NCBI GenBank assembly: GCA_903871905.1
Contig: CAIQIV010000058.1
Coordinates: 1 to 37,781, forward strand
DNA from: an uncultured Chloroflexota bacterium
GTDB lineage: Bacteria; Chloroflexota; Anaerolineae; Anaerolineales; UBA4823
Reading direction: 5' to 3'
DNA length: 37,781 bases
Positions 15,743 to 24,343 of this stretch are shown piece after piece; positions within the stretch are counted from its first letter, which is position 1; the number at the start of each line of letters is the position of its first letter. The notes under the pieces are model-generated. The model saw only the letters and a program-made list of their open reading frames with translations. It was not told where the DNA came from and searched no databases. Both the position numbers and the translations under genes were made by a program.

Positions 15743-17029
15743 TTAGATGCGCACAGCCAGGAAAGGCACCAGCATTTCCTGGGGGTCCAACCCACCGTGA
15801 CGACCAAGCAGGTAGTTTTCCTTGGCCTGCCACCACCAATAAGCGTCCTGGCGGGCAAAAACCGCATAATCCCCAATCCGGTCCCGCAGGGCGGGATGCG
15901 GCCTGCCTGGACCCAGTAAGCCGCTATCCAGCAGATGCCTGGAATCCAGCAGGCTGAAATGCCCTGGCCACGTGCGATCAATGTACTCCAAGGTTCCCTT
16001 GCCCTGTCCAGGGCGCAGGAACAGCAGCGCCAGGCGGTTTTCGCAAGTCGGTAGGATATGCAGCTTGTGCAGCAGCCCAGGGTGGTGGCGCAGGTTATAG
16101 TGCTCTAGCTGAGGCGTGGCGATCATCCCGTGATCTGCACACAGCAGCACCAGCGTGTTTTTCCGCCGGGCCGGCGACAGCCGGCTCAGGAAAAAGCGCT
16201 CAAAAGCCTGGCTGAAACTGCTGAACTCGCCTGCCGGGCGCTCATCATCCGGTCCGTAGCGGTGCGAAAAATGATCGACCTCCCCCCAATACACATAGGT
16301 GTAACACCGCTCGGACGCGCCGGCTGTTTCCCACAGCTGGCGCACATTCGTCCATAGGTCAGTATAGGTGTTGAAAGGGCGGCGCTCGGCATCCTGCTGA
16401 AACATGCGCGACAGCCCCGAGCCATGGATGCTGGCATGCTGGAACACATGGGTCTTCACCCCGTGCGCCGCCAGGTGCATGCCCAGTACCGGCAGCGCCA
16501 GGAACCGCTGCGGGTCAAAACCTGCCCGCGCCAGGCTGCCTGCATCATTCTGAAAAGTCATCGGGGACTGCAAGATCGTGTTGGCTACGATCCCATATTC
16601 CTTCAGCCACATCTCATACCCAATGATGGCATGCTCAGCCGGGCTGCGCCCCGTCCACAGCGTGGTCAGGGCGCTGGAGGTGGTGCTGGGAACCACCGAG
16701 GTCAGGGCTGACAGAAGCCCATCCCGCACCAGCTGGGACCAGAGCGGGGAATCCCCCTCCGCCATCCAACGCTGCAGGCGGTGCAGAGCCAGGGCATCCA
16801 CCAGGATCAACAGCACCTGCCGCACGCCGTCTGCCAGCGGCGCCCACATTTCGGGAAGCAGCGGCCCATGCCCGATATCGGGTGCACCCAGCAGGCGGCA
16901 GATGGTATCCGGGATATTCAGGATAGAGCCCCCACCGTAATCCGGGTATAAAAACCCTTCTCCCAGGCTTAGGCCTGGGGGAAGGTGTGCCTGGAATCGA
17001 GCCACCAGGCGGGCGCTCAGGTCAACCAC
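15743..17029 (-). CDS. type I phosphodiesterase/nucleotide pyrophosphatase-like enzyme (alkaline phosphatase superfamily)
   Basis: 428 residues. LLILVDALALHR has the first metal Asp, and SVVPSTTSSALTTLWTG supplies the nucleophile Thr or Ser and its surroundings. GEVDHFSHRYGP and LLCADHGM hold the remaining Asp and His ligands. No signal peptide is evident, so it is probably cytoplasmic. The start is GTG, with GAGG five bases upstream; it begins seven bases after the PhnE stop and is the last gene of the ABC operon. The family hydrolyses phosphodiester or pyrophosphate bonds in nucleotides and related compounds, so it may process the imported solute. Substrate is inferred from context only. 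Confidence 0.85.
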   Translation of the reverse strand: MVDLSARLVARFQAHLPPGLSLGEGFLYPDYGGGSILNIPDTICRLLGAPDIGHGPLLPEMWAPLADGVRQVLLILVDALALHRLQRWMAEGDSPLWSQLVRDGLLSALTSVVPSTTSSALTTLWTGRSPAEHAIIGYEMWLKEYGIVANTILQSPMTFQNDAGSLARAGFDPQRFLALPVLGMHLAAHGVKTHVFQHASIHGSGLSRMFQQDAERRPFNTYTDLWTNVRQLWETAGASERCYTYVYWGEVDHFSHRYGPDDERPAGEFSSFSQAFERFFLSRLSPARRKNTLVLLCADHGMIATPQLEHYNLRHHPGLLHKLHILPTCENRLALLFLRPGQGKGTLEYIDRTWPGHFSLLDSRHLLDSGLLGPGRPHPALRDRIGDYAVFARQDAYWWWQAKENYLLGRHGGLDPQEMLVPFLAVRI

Positions 17030-17036
17030 GCCGGCC

Positions 17037-18857
17037 TCAGATCACCCGCTCGCGCATATAGGAGCTCATGTAGTCCATCAACCCCACCACTACCGCAATC
17101 GCCAGCATCTGGGCGCTGGCCGCCCGGTAGTTCAGCAGGTTGATATTCTGGATCAGCAGGAAGCCAATCCCACCACCGCCGGCAAAGCCAATGATCGTCG
17201 ACATACGCACATTGATATCCCAGCGGTACATGGTGAATGAAATGTACGGGGGGATAATCTGAGGAATAACCGCATAGACAATCGTCTGGAAGCGGGTGGC
17301 ACCCGTAGCGCGCACCGCTTCCAGCGGGCCAGCCGAAATGCTCTCCACCTGCTCCGAATACAGCTTGGCCAAGGCTGCCACCGTATGCAAAGAAAGCGCC
17401 AGCACACCGGCAAACGGGCCAATGCCGACCCATACCACGAACACAATTGCCATGATCAGCGCTTCAATGGCGCGCAAGGCATTCAGAATGGTGCGGATAA
17501 TGTAATAAACCACCAGGCCAACTGGCAGGCTGTCCTTCTCCCGGGTAAGAACCGCAGTCAAGATCCCCAGCACCGCGCCCAATGCGGCCGGGAACACGTA
17601 TACCCAGAATACCTGGTTGAACTGGTAAAGCCAGTTCAAAGCCAGGCTGATCATCAGCGCCAGGACGGACCCGGCAACTGCCCCCAGGACCAAATTCATG
17701 ACCAGGCGGCGGCTGCCCGCCACGCGATTCAGGACGTTGCGGTCAAAGCGTCCCGCCAGGCTTGCCAGGTACCCCCCCACAGCCAGGGAGGTTATCACCA
17801 CGATCAGGGCATTCGTGATCTCGCCGATGTTGGCCAGAAACGTGCCAATAAAGCTAAAGAAATCCAGGGAGACCGCCAAAGCCTGTCCAATCATCACACT
17901 CAGGCGAGCCAGGAAGAACATGCTGAGCACGACCAGCATTGCTGCGGCAATCATGACCAGGGCACGCCCTATGCGCAGCCCCCTGCTCGGGATGCGATCT
18001 CCTTCTTCCGGCAGCGCCCAACGGATCGCCAGCAAGACCAGCAGCAGGCTGACCACCAGGCCACCCAAGACCAGCAGGAAATTATCGGATAACGGCTGGC
18101 TCAACCGGCCAATCCAACCGGCGGCCACTGCACCCAGTATCATGCCTAAAGGCCAGACGATCACCCCCAGCGACAGGCCGCTAATCGTACTGGTGACATC
18201 CTTCATGATATTGCGCGCAGCCAGAAAGCTGATCGGGATGGACAGCATCACGCCAAATGTCGTGGCCAGCAAGGCCATAAAGACCGTTTCTACAATCTTG
18301 CTCCAGGTATCCCTGGCGGTCTGGGTAAAGTGTGGCAGGCCCACGCGCTGGGAAGTCACTGCCCGCACATACTGCACCTGGTCCGAGGGTCTAGGCGGCA
18401 GTTTAACCGTTACAGAGAAGGTGCCGCGCGCATCGGTTTCAAACTCTCCCAGGCGCAGGGTCACCTCGCTGGGCGGGATAAATGACAGCGGGCCCTTGGT
18501 ATTGGGCATAAAATTGTAACCATTCACCCTGACCTGCGCACGCGGGGCAGCGCAGGATGGGGTGACTACCATATAAGGCTTGCCAACATCGGGCCTGGGC
18601 GCTTCAGGAGCTCCCGCCTGGCAGGGGACATAGATCGGCGTATTGACCACCGTATCCACCTGCTCATATTCAAAAATTTCCGGACGTGCCAGGGCGCGCA
18701 GCACGCGTGTCAGGCTCTCCTGCCGCCTAGTGGAGCTGATTTCCTTCAAGCTCACCTGAGTCACATCAAAGCCATATGCAAAAACGATAACCGCCAGCAG
18801 GATCAGCAAAATGAGGCGCAAAGAATGCTTCCAGGGACGTTTTGTCTTTTCTTTCAT
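17037..18857 (-). CDS. phnE: PhnE-type ABC transporter permease with large extra N-terminal part
   Basis: 606 residues, about twice the usual PhnE length. Residues about 13-30 form a first membrane helix. A non-membrane region to about residue 180 follows, with PYMVVTPSCAAPRAQVRVNG and ARGTFSVTVKLPP, which look like an Ig/IPT-type beta domain exposed outside. Many helices follow. The conserved EAA coupling loop lies in the last third (GPLEAVRATGATRFQTIVY), within the core PhnE domain that ends AVVVGLMDYMSSYMRERVI. An earlier block (WSKIVETVFMALLATTFGVML) resembles the start of a PhnE domain, so the core seems split by an insert of about 220 residues with several helices. It lies 15 bases after the ATPase gene. 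Confidence 0.88.
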   Translation of the reverse strand: MKEKTKRPWKHSLRLILLILLAVIVFAYGFDVTQVSLKEISSTRRQESLTRVLRALARPEIFEYEQVDTVVNTPIYVPCQAGAPEAPRPDVGKPYMVVTPSCAAPRAQVRVNGYNFMPNTKGPLSFIPPSEVTLRLGEFETDARGTFSVTVKLPPRPSDQVQYVRAVTSQRVGLPHFTQTARDTWSKIVETVFMALLATTFGVMLSIPISFLAARNIMKDVTSTISGLSLGVIVWPLGMILGAVAAGWIGRLSQPLSDNFLLVLGGLVVSLLLVLLAIRWALPEEGDRIPSRGLRIGRALVMIAAAMLVVLSMFFLARLSVMIGQALAVSLDFFSFIGTFLANIGEITNALIVVITSLAVGGYLASLAGRFDRNVLNRVAGSRRLVMNLVLGAVAGSVLALMISLALNWLYQFNQVFWVYVFPAALGAVLGILTAVLTREKDSLPVGLVVYYIIRTILNALRAIEALIMAIVFVVWVGIGPFAGVLALSLHTVAALAKLYSEQVESISAGPLEAVRATGATRFQTIVYAVIPQIIPPYISFTMYRWDINVRMSTIIGFAGGGGIGFLLIQNINLLNYRAASAQMLAIAVVVGLMDYMSSYMRERVI

Positions 18858-18872
18858 CAGTACTTGCTTCTC

Positions 18873-19637
18873 CTACCCCACACGCTCAGCGTCTTTGCCA
18901 TAAATATCCTTGAATTTCTGGTCATCGATCTCCTTTGGCAGGCCATCGAAGACCAGTCTCCCCTCGTTCAAAGCAATCACGCGGTCCGCATAACGATGCA
19001 CCAGGTCCAGAAAATGCAGGCTGCACAGCACGGTGACACCATCCTCATGGTTGATCTGCTCCAGGTACTGCATGATGCTGTGCGCCAGCACTGGGTCCAG
19101 GCTGGCGACCGGCTCATCTGCCAGGATCATCTCCGGATCCTGCATCAACGCCCGGGCGATCCCCACCCGCTGCTGCTGCCCGCCGCTCAGCGCATCCGCC
19201 CGCTGGCGGGCTTTATCCTCGATCCCCACCCGCGCCATCTTCTGCATGGCTTTTTCAATATCTTCCTTGGGGAAACGGTTTAACATGCTCCACACCGGGT
19301 TGACATAACCCAGGCGGCCGGCCAACACGTTGGTCAGCACGCTGGAGCGGTGTACCAGGTTAAAATGCTGGAAAACCATCCCGATCTTACGGCGGATGCG
19401 GCGCAGCTCATCATCCGAAGCGGCAGTAATATCCACCCCATCCCACACAATACTGCCAGATGTCGGGTCGATCAGGCGGTTGATACAGCGCAGCAAGGTC
19501 GATTTTCCCGAACCACTCAGGCCAATCACTGCCAGGAACTGTCCCTTGGGAACTTCAAAGCTCACCTGATCCAGGGCCAGGACACTGCCGCGCCCGCTGG
19601 TGGTGTAGATTTTGGTCAGGTTGTCCACTTTCAGCAT
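18873..19637 (-). CDS. phnC: PhnC-type ABC transporter ATP-binding protein
   Basis: 254 residues. The Walker A GLSGSGKST lies near residues 39-47, the Q-loop in GMVFQHFNLV, the signature LSGGQQQRVGIARAL, Walker B in MILADEPVASLDP and the switch His in CSLHFLDL. The sequence FNLVHRSSVLTNVLAGRLG is characteristic of PhnC, the ATPase of phosphonate importers. It energises the adjacent PhnE permease on the cytoplasmic face. It lies between the binding-protein gene (90 bases upstream, with a hairpin) and phnE. The family call is secure; the transported compound is discussed with the binding protein. Confidence 0.95.
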   Translation of the reverse strand: MLKVDNLTKIYTTSGRGSVLALDQVSFEVPKGQFLAVIGLSGSGKSTLLRCINRLIDPTSGSIVWDGVDITAASDDELRRIRRKIGMVFQHFNLVHRSSVLTNVLAGRLGYVNPVWSMLNRFPKEDIEKAMQKMARVGIEDKARQRADALSGGQQQRVGIARALMQDPEMILADEPVASLDPVLAHSIMQYLEQINHEDGVTVLCSLHFLDLVHRYADRVIALNEGRLVFDGLPKEIDDQKFKDIYGKDAERVG

Positions 19638-19660
19638 AGTTCACCCATGATTTTAATACA

Positions 19661-19692
19661 GGCCCCGCACCCAAAAGGTCAGGGGCGGGGCC
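19661..19692 (-). promoter_or_regulatory. intercistronic hairpin between binding-protein and ATPase genes
   Basis: GGCCCCGC (19661-19668) and GCGGGGCC (19685-19692) form a perfect 8-bp GC stem with a 16-base loop. On the minus strand no T-run follows directly. Such hairpins after binding-protein genes often protect the 5' mRNA or partly stop transcription so that the binding protein is made in excess. Confidence 0.6.
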
Positions 19693-19727
19693 CGTTGAAC
19701 GGATCAAACGAAAACCGAGAGAGCAGA

Positions 19728-21872
19728 TTACTGGCCCAGGTCCTGCAGGGTCAGGCCAACCGCCTCAACCATCTTGCGCACGAAATCGTATTCGGCATCG
19801 GTCGCAGGATTGATGCTGCTCCAGCCATAGAAGTCATTGCTGCCGATCGATTTTGCCCAATCCTCGGTCTTGGAGAACTCGACCAGGGCTGCTTCGATCT
19901 TGGCGCGCAGGTCGGCCGGGAACTGAGGGCCAAAGGACAGCGTATCATTCGGGATCGGAGGCGAGATCATCAGGACGCGCAGTTTCTGCACCACATCCGG
20001 AGCCTCTTCCCGGATGTTCGCCCGGGCATCCAACACACGCCAGTCGCCGCACATCAGCTTCTTCTTGTCATCAGACGGCTTGCAGTCCTTGACCAGCTCA
20101 TCCGGGATATCGGGAGCGTCACCCGGCTTCCAGGCCGGCTCGCCTTCCGGCTTGAGCGGCGCGGAGTAGAAGGTGGTGGCAACATCGACTTCACCGTTGT
20201 AGACGGCTTTCACCGACTGCGGGTGACCACCGGTAGCAACCTTCTCACCAGGTTCAATGCCAGCTTCCTGGAACATGACCAGCGGGACCATGTAGCCCGA
20301 GGTCGAGCCCTCGTCGCCATATCCCCACTTCTTGCCCTTCAGATCTTCCAGGGATTTAATGGGGCTGTCGCGCCCTACCAGGAACTGCGCCCAGTAGACG
20401 TCAGAGCCAAAGCGCACTGCTTTAAAGGCCACGTCCACACCGCACAGCTGGTTAGCCAGCACGTACCCCAGGCCAGGGATGAAGCCCATGGTATCGGTCG
20501 GGGAAGCGCACATCTCCTCGATGGTGGCAGCATAGGAGGTGGGGACCACCACCTTGAATTCCAGGCCCGTGGCTTTCTTCAAAGCTTCAGCCATCACCTC
20601 ACCACCGGAGGTGATGATATTGGCATCCACCGACGGGACAAACAGAACTTTGATCGGGTGTTCGGCGGTGCCGACATCGGTCGCTGCAGCAGGTGCCGGG
20701 GTTTCTTCTGGGGCTGCGCCGCCGGGTGCGTAACCGGTCTTGAGCGAGCCATCCTGGAGCGCCTTGTCAATCTCTGCCAGCTTGTCCTTCACTTCTTGAG
20801 GTACCTTGTCCTCAAAATCGTGGAAGGGCGCCAGCCCAACCTGGCCGATGAAATTGCCCGAGGGGAACTTATCTTCCTTCACGGCCTTGATCAGATCCGC
20901 CACACCTGGGGTGATCAGTTTCATGGCGCTGGAAACCAGGCAGGAGTGTGCTTCAGGCACAGTGCCCCACTGGTCTGAGTCCACACCGATGCAGAACAGT
21001 CCGGGGTGGGAGGCAACTTCGATCAAAGCTCCGTTACCGGTCTTGCCACCGGCGCCGAAGACAATATCAGCACCCTGGTCGATCGCCTGCTTGGCCGTTG
21101 TGGCACCCCACTCCGGATCGGTAAAGGCCACATCCAGGCCGCCCGGATGATAAGTGGAGATAATCTTGATATCCGGTTTGATGTACTTGGCGCCACCCTC
21201 ATAGCCTTCTTTGAAGGCCACAACTGGGGGCACCAGGTCGGTGCCCAGCACCGCGGCAATGGTGCCGCTCTTGCTGAGCTGTGCAGCCAGTGCACCCGCC
21301 AGGAAACCAGCTTTATCCTCATTAAAGATGAGGCCGGCTACGTTGGGCATCGCCTCACCCTGGAACTGGTCCACACCGATGAACTTGATATCCGGATACT
21401 GAGCCGCAGCTTCAGCGGTAGCCTGCCCAAGGGCAAAGCCTACCGTGACGACCGCATCATAACCTTCGTCAGCAAACAAGCCAATGTTGCTGGCATAGTC
21501 CTTGGCATCCTTGGTCTCGATATACTTGACCTGGGCGCCAAGCTCTTTTCCAGCCTGCTGGACGCCTTCCCAGGCCGACTGGTTGAAAGATTTATCGTCA
21601 ATTTCGCCCACGTCCGTCACCAGACCGACGCACAACACCTCTTTGCTGGTGCAGTCGCCTTCGGCGGGCGCTTCAGTGGCTGCTGGCGCCTCCGTAGCCG
21701 CAGGGGCTGGGGCTTCTGTAGCAGCCGGGGCGGCTGGGGCTTCTGTGGCTGCCGGTGCAGCCGGGGCCTGGGTCTCCGCCGGCGGCGGCGCAGCCGGGGG
21801 AGTGCATGCCGACAGTACCATGGATGCAATCACGATGATCGCAAACAGGGTCGATAAGACTTTCTTGTCCAT
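19728..21872 (-). CDS. two-domain solute-binding lipoprotein: BMP (nucleoside-type) fused to PhnD (phosphonate-type)
   Basis: 714 residues. The signal peptide ends in LSAC with Cys23, followed by repeated APAATEAPA linker units to about residue 72. Residues about 79-378 are a BMP/PnrA-family domain (VGLVTDVGEIDDKSFNQSAW, IKFIGVDQ, FLAGALAAQLS, IGVDSDQWG); this family binds purine nucleosides in known cases. A second Ala/Pro linker spans about 380-403. Residues about 404-714 are a PhnD-type domain (IKVLFVPSVDANII, DLKGKKWGYGDEGSTSGYMVP, GGHPQSVKAVYNGEVDVA). The fusion is continuous, with no frameshift. GGAGGAG nine bases upstream fixes the start. PhnC and PhnE genes follow, but no nucleoside-type permease, so both domains probably feed one transporter. 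Confidence 0.9.
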   Translation of the reverse strand: MDKKVLSTLFAIIVIASMVLSACTPPAAPPPAETQAPAAPAATEAPAAPAATEAPAPAATEAPAATEAPAEGDCTSKEVLCVGLVTDVGEIDDKSFNQSAWEGVQQAGKELGAQVKYIETKDAKDYASNIGLFADEGYDAVVTVGFALGQATAEAAAQYPDIKFIGVDQFQGEAMPNVAGLIFNEDKAGFLAGALAAQLSKSGTIAAVLGTDLVPPVVAFKEGYEGGAKYIKPDIKIISTYHPGGLDVAFTDPEWGATTAKQAIDQGADIVFGAGGKTGNGALIEVASHPGLFCIGVDSDQWGTVPEAHSCLVSSAMKLITPGVADLIKAVKEDKFPSGNFIGQVGLAPFHDFEDKVPQEVKDKLAEIDKALQDGSLKTGYAPGGAAPEETPAPAAATDVGTAEHPIKVLFVPSVDANIITSGGEVMAEALKKATGLEFKVVVPTSYAATIEEMCASPTDTMGFIPGLGYVLANQLCGVDVAFKAVRFGSDVYWAQFLVGRDSPIKSLEDLKGKKWGYGDEGSTSGYMVPLVMFQEAGIEPGEKVATGGHPQSVKAVYNGEVDVATTFYSAPLKPEGEPAWKPGDAPDIPDELVKDCKPSDDKKKLMCGDWRVLDARANIREEAPDVVQKLRVLMISPPIPNDTLSFGPQFPADLRAKIEAALVEFSKTEDWAKSIGSNDFYGWSSINPATDAEYDFVRKMVEAVGLTLQDLGQ

Positions 21873-22324
21873 AAAAGTTTCTCCTCCAAAAGGGTTTTAA
21901 TTTGGAACTTTATAAATTATGGGAACAAAATCTTGCCGTCTTTGGTTTCGTCTACATCTCCTTTCCCGGCCTAAGATAATCCACCATTTACGGGATTTGA
22001 AACCGGCCCGGATGTGAACATATGGCAATACCCGGCAGTGAGAGCATCAATGCACTGGTTCGAGGGCAGGAGCTGTAACATGAGCAATATGGATAACAAC
22101 TTTTTTCCGTCAACCTGGTCTGAGGTCGGCCATCAGATGACATAAGCGGGAAGTGATGTATTCCCGGCGTTCCGGTGTGAACATACCGCCGGCTCGATTA
22201 TAACAGAAATGATAGCTTATGCGGTTGCCCAACCTAAAAATTTTTGCTTGTTCTGAAAGCAAGTGGTTAACTGGGACAAGGAGTGATAAACTATAGCATC
22301 TATAACGGTAGACTCACCAACAGT
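21873..22324 (-). promoter_or_regulatory. 452-base intergenic region with candidate promoter and leader of the ABC operon
   Basis: No conserved gene is seen. On the minus strand TGTTATAAT (22206-22198) is an extended -10, which would give the binding-protein mRNA a leader of about 320 bases; the -35 is poor. Two copies of TGTGAACATA preceded by CCGG lie at 22013-22022 and 22176-22185. An inverted repeat CGGGAA/TTCCCG lies at 22147-22166. On the plus strand a 21-codon ORF (22080-22145) has AGGAG seven bases before its ATG but no other support. No known purine-riboswitch core could be recognised. Confidence 0.35.
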
Positions 22325-23833
22325 ATGATCAACGTTCGTTCCAACACATCTGTCTTCGCCCTTTTTTTATTCTGCGCAGCCTGCACCCTGGCAGCCTGTA
22401 CCCCACTGCCAACCCCTACCCTGACACCTACATCGAGCCCGGCGGTCACTGAAACCCCCTCGCCGGCTCGCGCCTCCGCATCCACCCGGACAGCGCGGCC
22501 TGCCACCGAAGCCCCGGTGAGCACCCTGCAGCCCTCAGCCAGCAACCAGATTCAGCCCTTTGAGTTATATGGGCGGAAGGTGAAGATATGGCATGCCTGG
22601 AGCGGCGAAACCGAGCGGGCGCTGCAAGATGTAATCTCCGAATTTAATCACACCAACCCCTGGAAGATCCAGGCAGAATTGTACAACCCGGGCAGCCTGG
22701 ATAATTTATCCAGCCAGCTCCTGGCTGCCTTGCAAAGCGGCAGCGGCGCCCCAGACCTGGCAACGGGCTACACCCACCAACTTCACACCTGGGAGGCTGC
22801 CAGGCCGCTGGCTGACCTGACGCCATACGTTGAGGATCCTCAATGGGGCCTGTCTCCCACTGAGCGCAGCTCTTTCTATCCGGTCTTCTGGCAGCAGGAT
22901 GTGAGCGGCGGGAAACGACTGGGAGTACCCGCCTATCGCAGCGGGCAGCTGCTTTATTACAACCAGAACTGGGCGCGCGAGCTCGGGTTTCCGGATCCCC
23001 CTTCTAACCCCCAGGAATTCAAAGAGCAGGCCTGTGCGGCAGCGCGCTCTAAGAAGCAGGACAAGGATGTGAGCAACGATGCCACCGGCGGATTAATGCT
23101 ATCCAGCCAATATGACGCACTGCTGAGTTGGATGTACGCTTTTGGCAGTGAAATTGTCCAACCCGAGGGGCGCGGCTACCGCTTTGATACACCCCAGACC
23201 ATCTCGGCGCTTCGATTTTTACGCCAACTCCTGGATGATGGCTGCGCCTGGGCCCCGGAAGAGGAAATTCCCCTCGCCGAGTTTGCCAGCCGCCAGGGAT
23301 TGTTTGCCACCGGCAGCCTGGCCTCCATACCTGCTCAGGTAGACGCCTTCCGGCGCAATAATAACACCGACCAGTGGACGGTGATTCCATTTCCTTCACC
23401 GCTGGAGAAACCCGCGCTGACGGTCTATGGACCGTCTTATACCATCCCGCAGTCAAATCCCAAGCAGCAGCTGGCAGCCTGGTTGGTAGCTCGCTGGCTG
23501 CTGCAGCCGGAGCAGCAGACACGCCTGATCCAGGCCTCGCACACCTTCCCATTGGATGATCAAACCCTGCGCCAGATGCAGTCTCCCCTCAGCCGCCAAT
23601 GGAAGCAAGCCATGGATCTGTTGGAAAACGCACGCCCCGAACCAGCCCTGGGCTCCTGGGATACCGTCCGCTGGGCGTTAGCTGACGCGGCTACCCAACT
23701 CTCGCGCTATTACTTCACCACCGAACAGGTACAGGAATTAGCCCGGCTGTTGAACAACACAGCTTCGGAACTGCACCAGAAAACCCAGGCCCGGCTGCAG
23801 TCCCTGGGAAAAGGCGTCACCCCCACCCCCTGA
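22325..23833 (+). CDS. extracellular solute-binding lipoprotein (ABC sugar family 1)
   Basis: About 502 residues. The signal peptide ends in TLAAC (Cys25 counted from 22325), followed by a Pro/Thr linker of about 60 residues. The mature part is typical of family 1 sugar-binding proteins: VKIWHAWSGETERALQDVISEFN at the first lobe, APDLATGYTHQL, LGVPAYRSGQLLYYNQNWARELG at the hinge, and GPSYTIPQSNPKQQLAAWLVARWLL near the C terminus. A GTG at 22283 is in frame, but AAGGAG lies only one base before it, so the ATG at 22325 is preferred although it lacks a good ribosome site. No transporter genes adjoin it, so it is an orphan like the one at 13090. Confidence 0.85.
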   Translation: MINVRSNTSVFALFLFCAACTLAACTPLPTPTLTPTSSPAVTETPSPARASASTRTARPATEAPVSTLQPSASNQIQPFELYGRKVKIWHAWSGETERALQDVISEFNHTNPWKIQAELYNPGSLDNLSSQLLAALQSGSGAPDLATGYTHQLHTWEAARPLADLTPYVEDPQWGLSPTERSSFYPVFWQQDVSGGKRLGVPAYRSGQLLYYNQNWARELGFPDPPSNPQEFKEQACAAARSKKQDKDVSNDATGGLMLSSQYDALLSWMYAFGSEIVQPEGRGYRFDTPQTISALRFLRQLLDDGCAWAPEEEIPLAEFASRQGLFATGSLASIPAQVDAFRRNNNTDQWTVIPFPSPLEKPALTVYGPSYTIPQSNPKQQLAAWLVARWLLQPEQQTRLIQASHTFPLDDQTLRQMQSPLSRQWKQAMDLLENARPEPALGSWDTVRWALADAATQLSRYYFTTEQVQELARLLNNTASELHQKTQARLQSLGKGVTPTP

Positions 23834-23839
23834 GCGAAT

Positions 23840-24319
23840 TTATTCTTCTTCCTGATCGGCTCCGGGCTGGCCGGAGCGGCCTGCAGGCGGCATATTCTCC
23901 ACGGGCAGGGCTTCCGGCGGAGGCAGGCTGGGGACACCAATATCCACCCGATCTTCCATGCGGATCTGGCCGCGCAGGAAGGACCCTTCCTCGGTGGCAA
24001 AGGCGGCCGTCACCACGTTGCCCCACACCCGTCCCGTTGCCCGGATCTCCACCTTTTCGGCGGTGATATCGCCGCGCACCGCGCCAGCCACGATCACCAC
24101 GTTGGCACGCAGGTGCTCACAGGTGACGCGCCCGGTCTCGCCCACCACCAACAGGCCGCGCAGGCTGATATCCCCCTCAAAAGCGCCCTCAATGCGCACC
24201 CCTCCGCTGCCGCTAAGGTTTCCCTTCCAAATAATCCCTGTCCCCAGCACCGATGTGACCCGCTCGGTGGGAGAGGGCTGCGGCGCCGGGGGCAGAGGTT
24301 CATTTCTTCGTCGAAACAT
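23840..24319 (-). CDS. bactofilin (polymer-forming cytoskeletal protein)
   Basis: 159 residues with the central DUF583/bactofilin beta-helix: TSVLGTGIIWKGNLSGSGGV, then RIEGAFEGDI, GRVTCEHLRANVVIVAGAV and VRGDITAEKVEIRATG. The Gly and Val pattern repeats about every ten residues, as expected for right-handed beta-helix turns that polymerise into filaments at the membrane. The flanks are Pro-rich and disordered, as usual. Bactofilins position cell-wall enzymes or other proteins. It starts 24 bases after the FabI stop on the same strand and is probably co-transcribed with it. It converges on the sugar-binding protein gene six bases away. Confidence 0.93.
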   Translation of the reverse strand: MFRRRNEPLPPAPQPSPTERVTSVLGTGIIWKGNLSGSGGVRIEGAFEGDISLRGLLVVGETGRVTCEHLRANVVIVAGAVRGDITAEKVEIRATGRVWGNVVTAAFATEEGSFLRGQIRMEDRVDIGVPSLPPPEALPVENMPPAGRSGQPGADQEEE

Positions 24320-24343
24320 GGTTACCGGTCCAACCCTGGCGGC

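Noticed and set aside
19350-20978. 542-residue plus-strand open frame opposite the binding-protein and ATPase genes
   Set aside because: It is antisense to strong family matches (PhnC, PhnD domain) and has no recognisable domain or ribosome site.
21660-21800. Repeat array at the start of the binding-protein gene
   Set aside because: It encodes the APAATEAPA-type linker between lipobox and BMP domain and is in frame, so it is a protein linker and not a separate repeat element.
21873-22282. Purine riboswitch in the leader of the BMP-PhnD operon
   Set aside because: BMP transporters are sometimes controlled by purine riboswitches, but the conserved loop and junction bases were not found in this leader on the minus strand.
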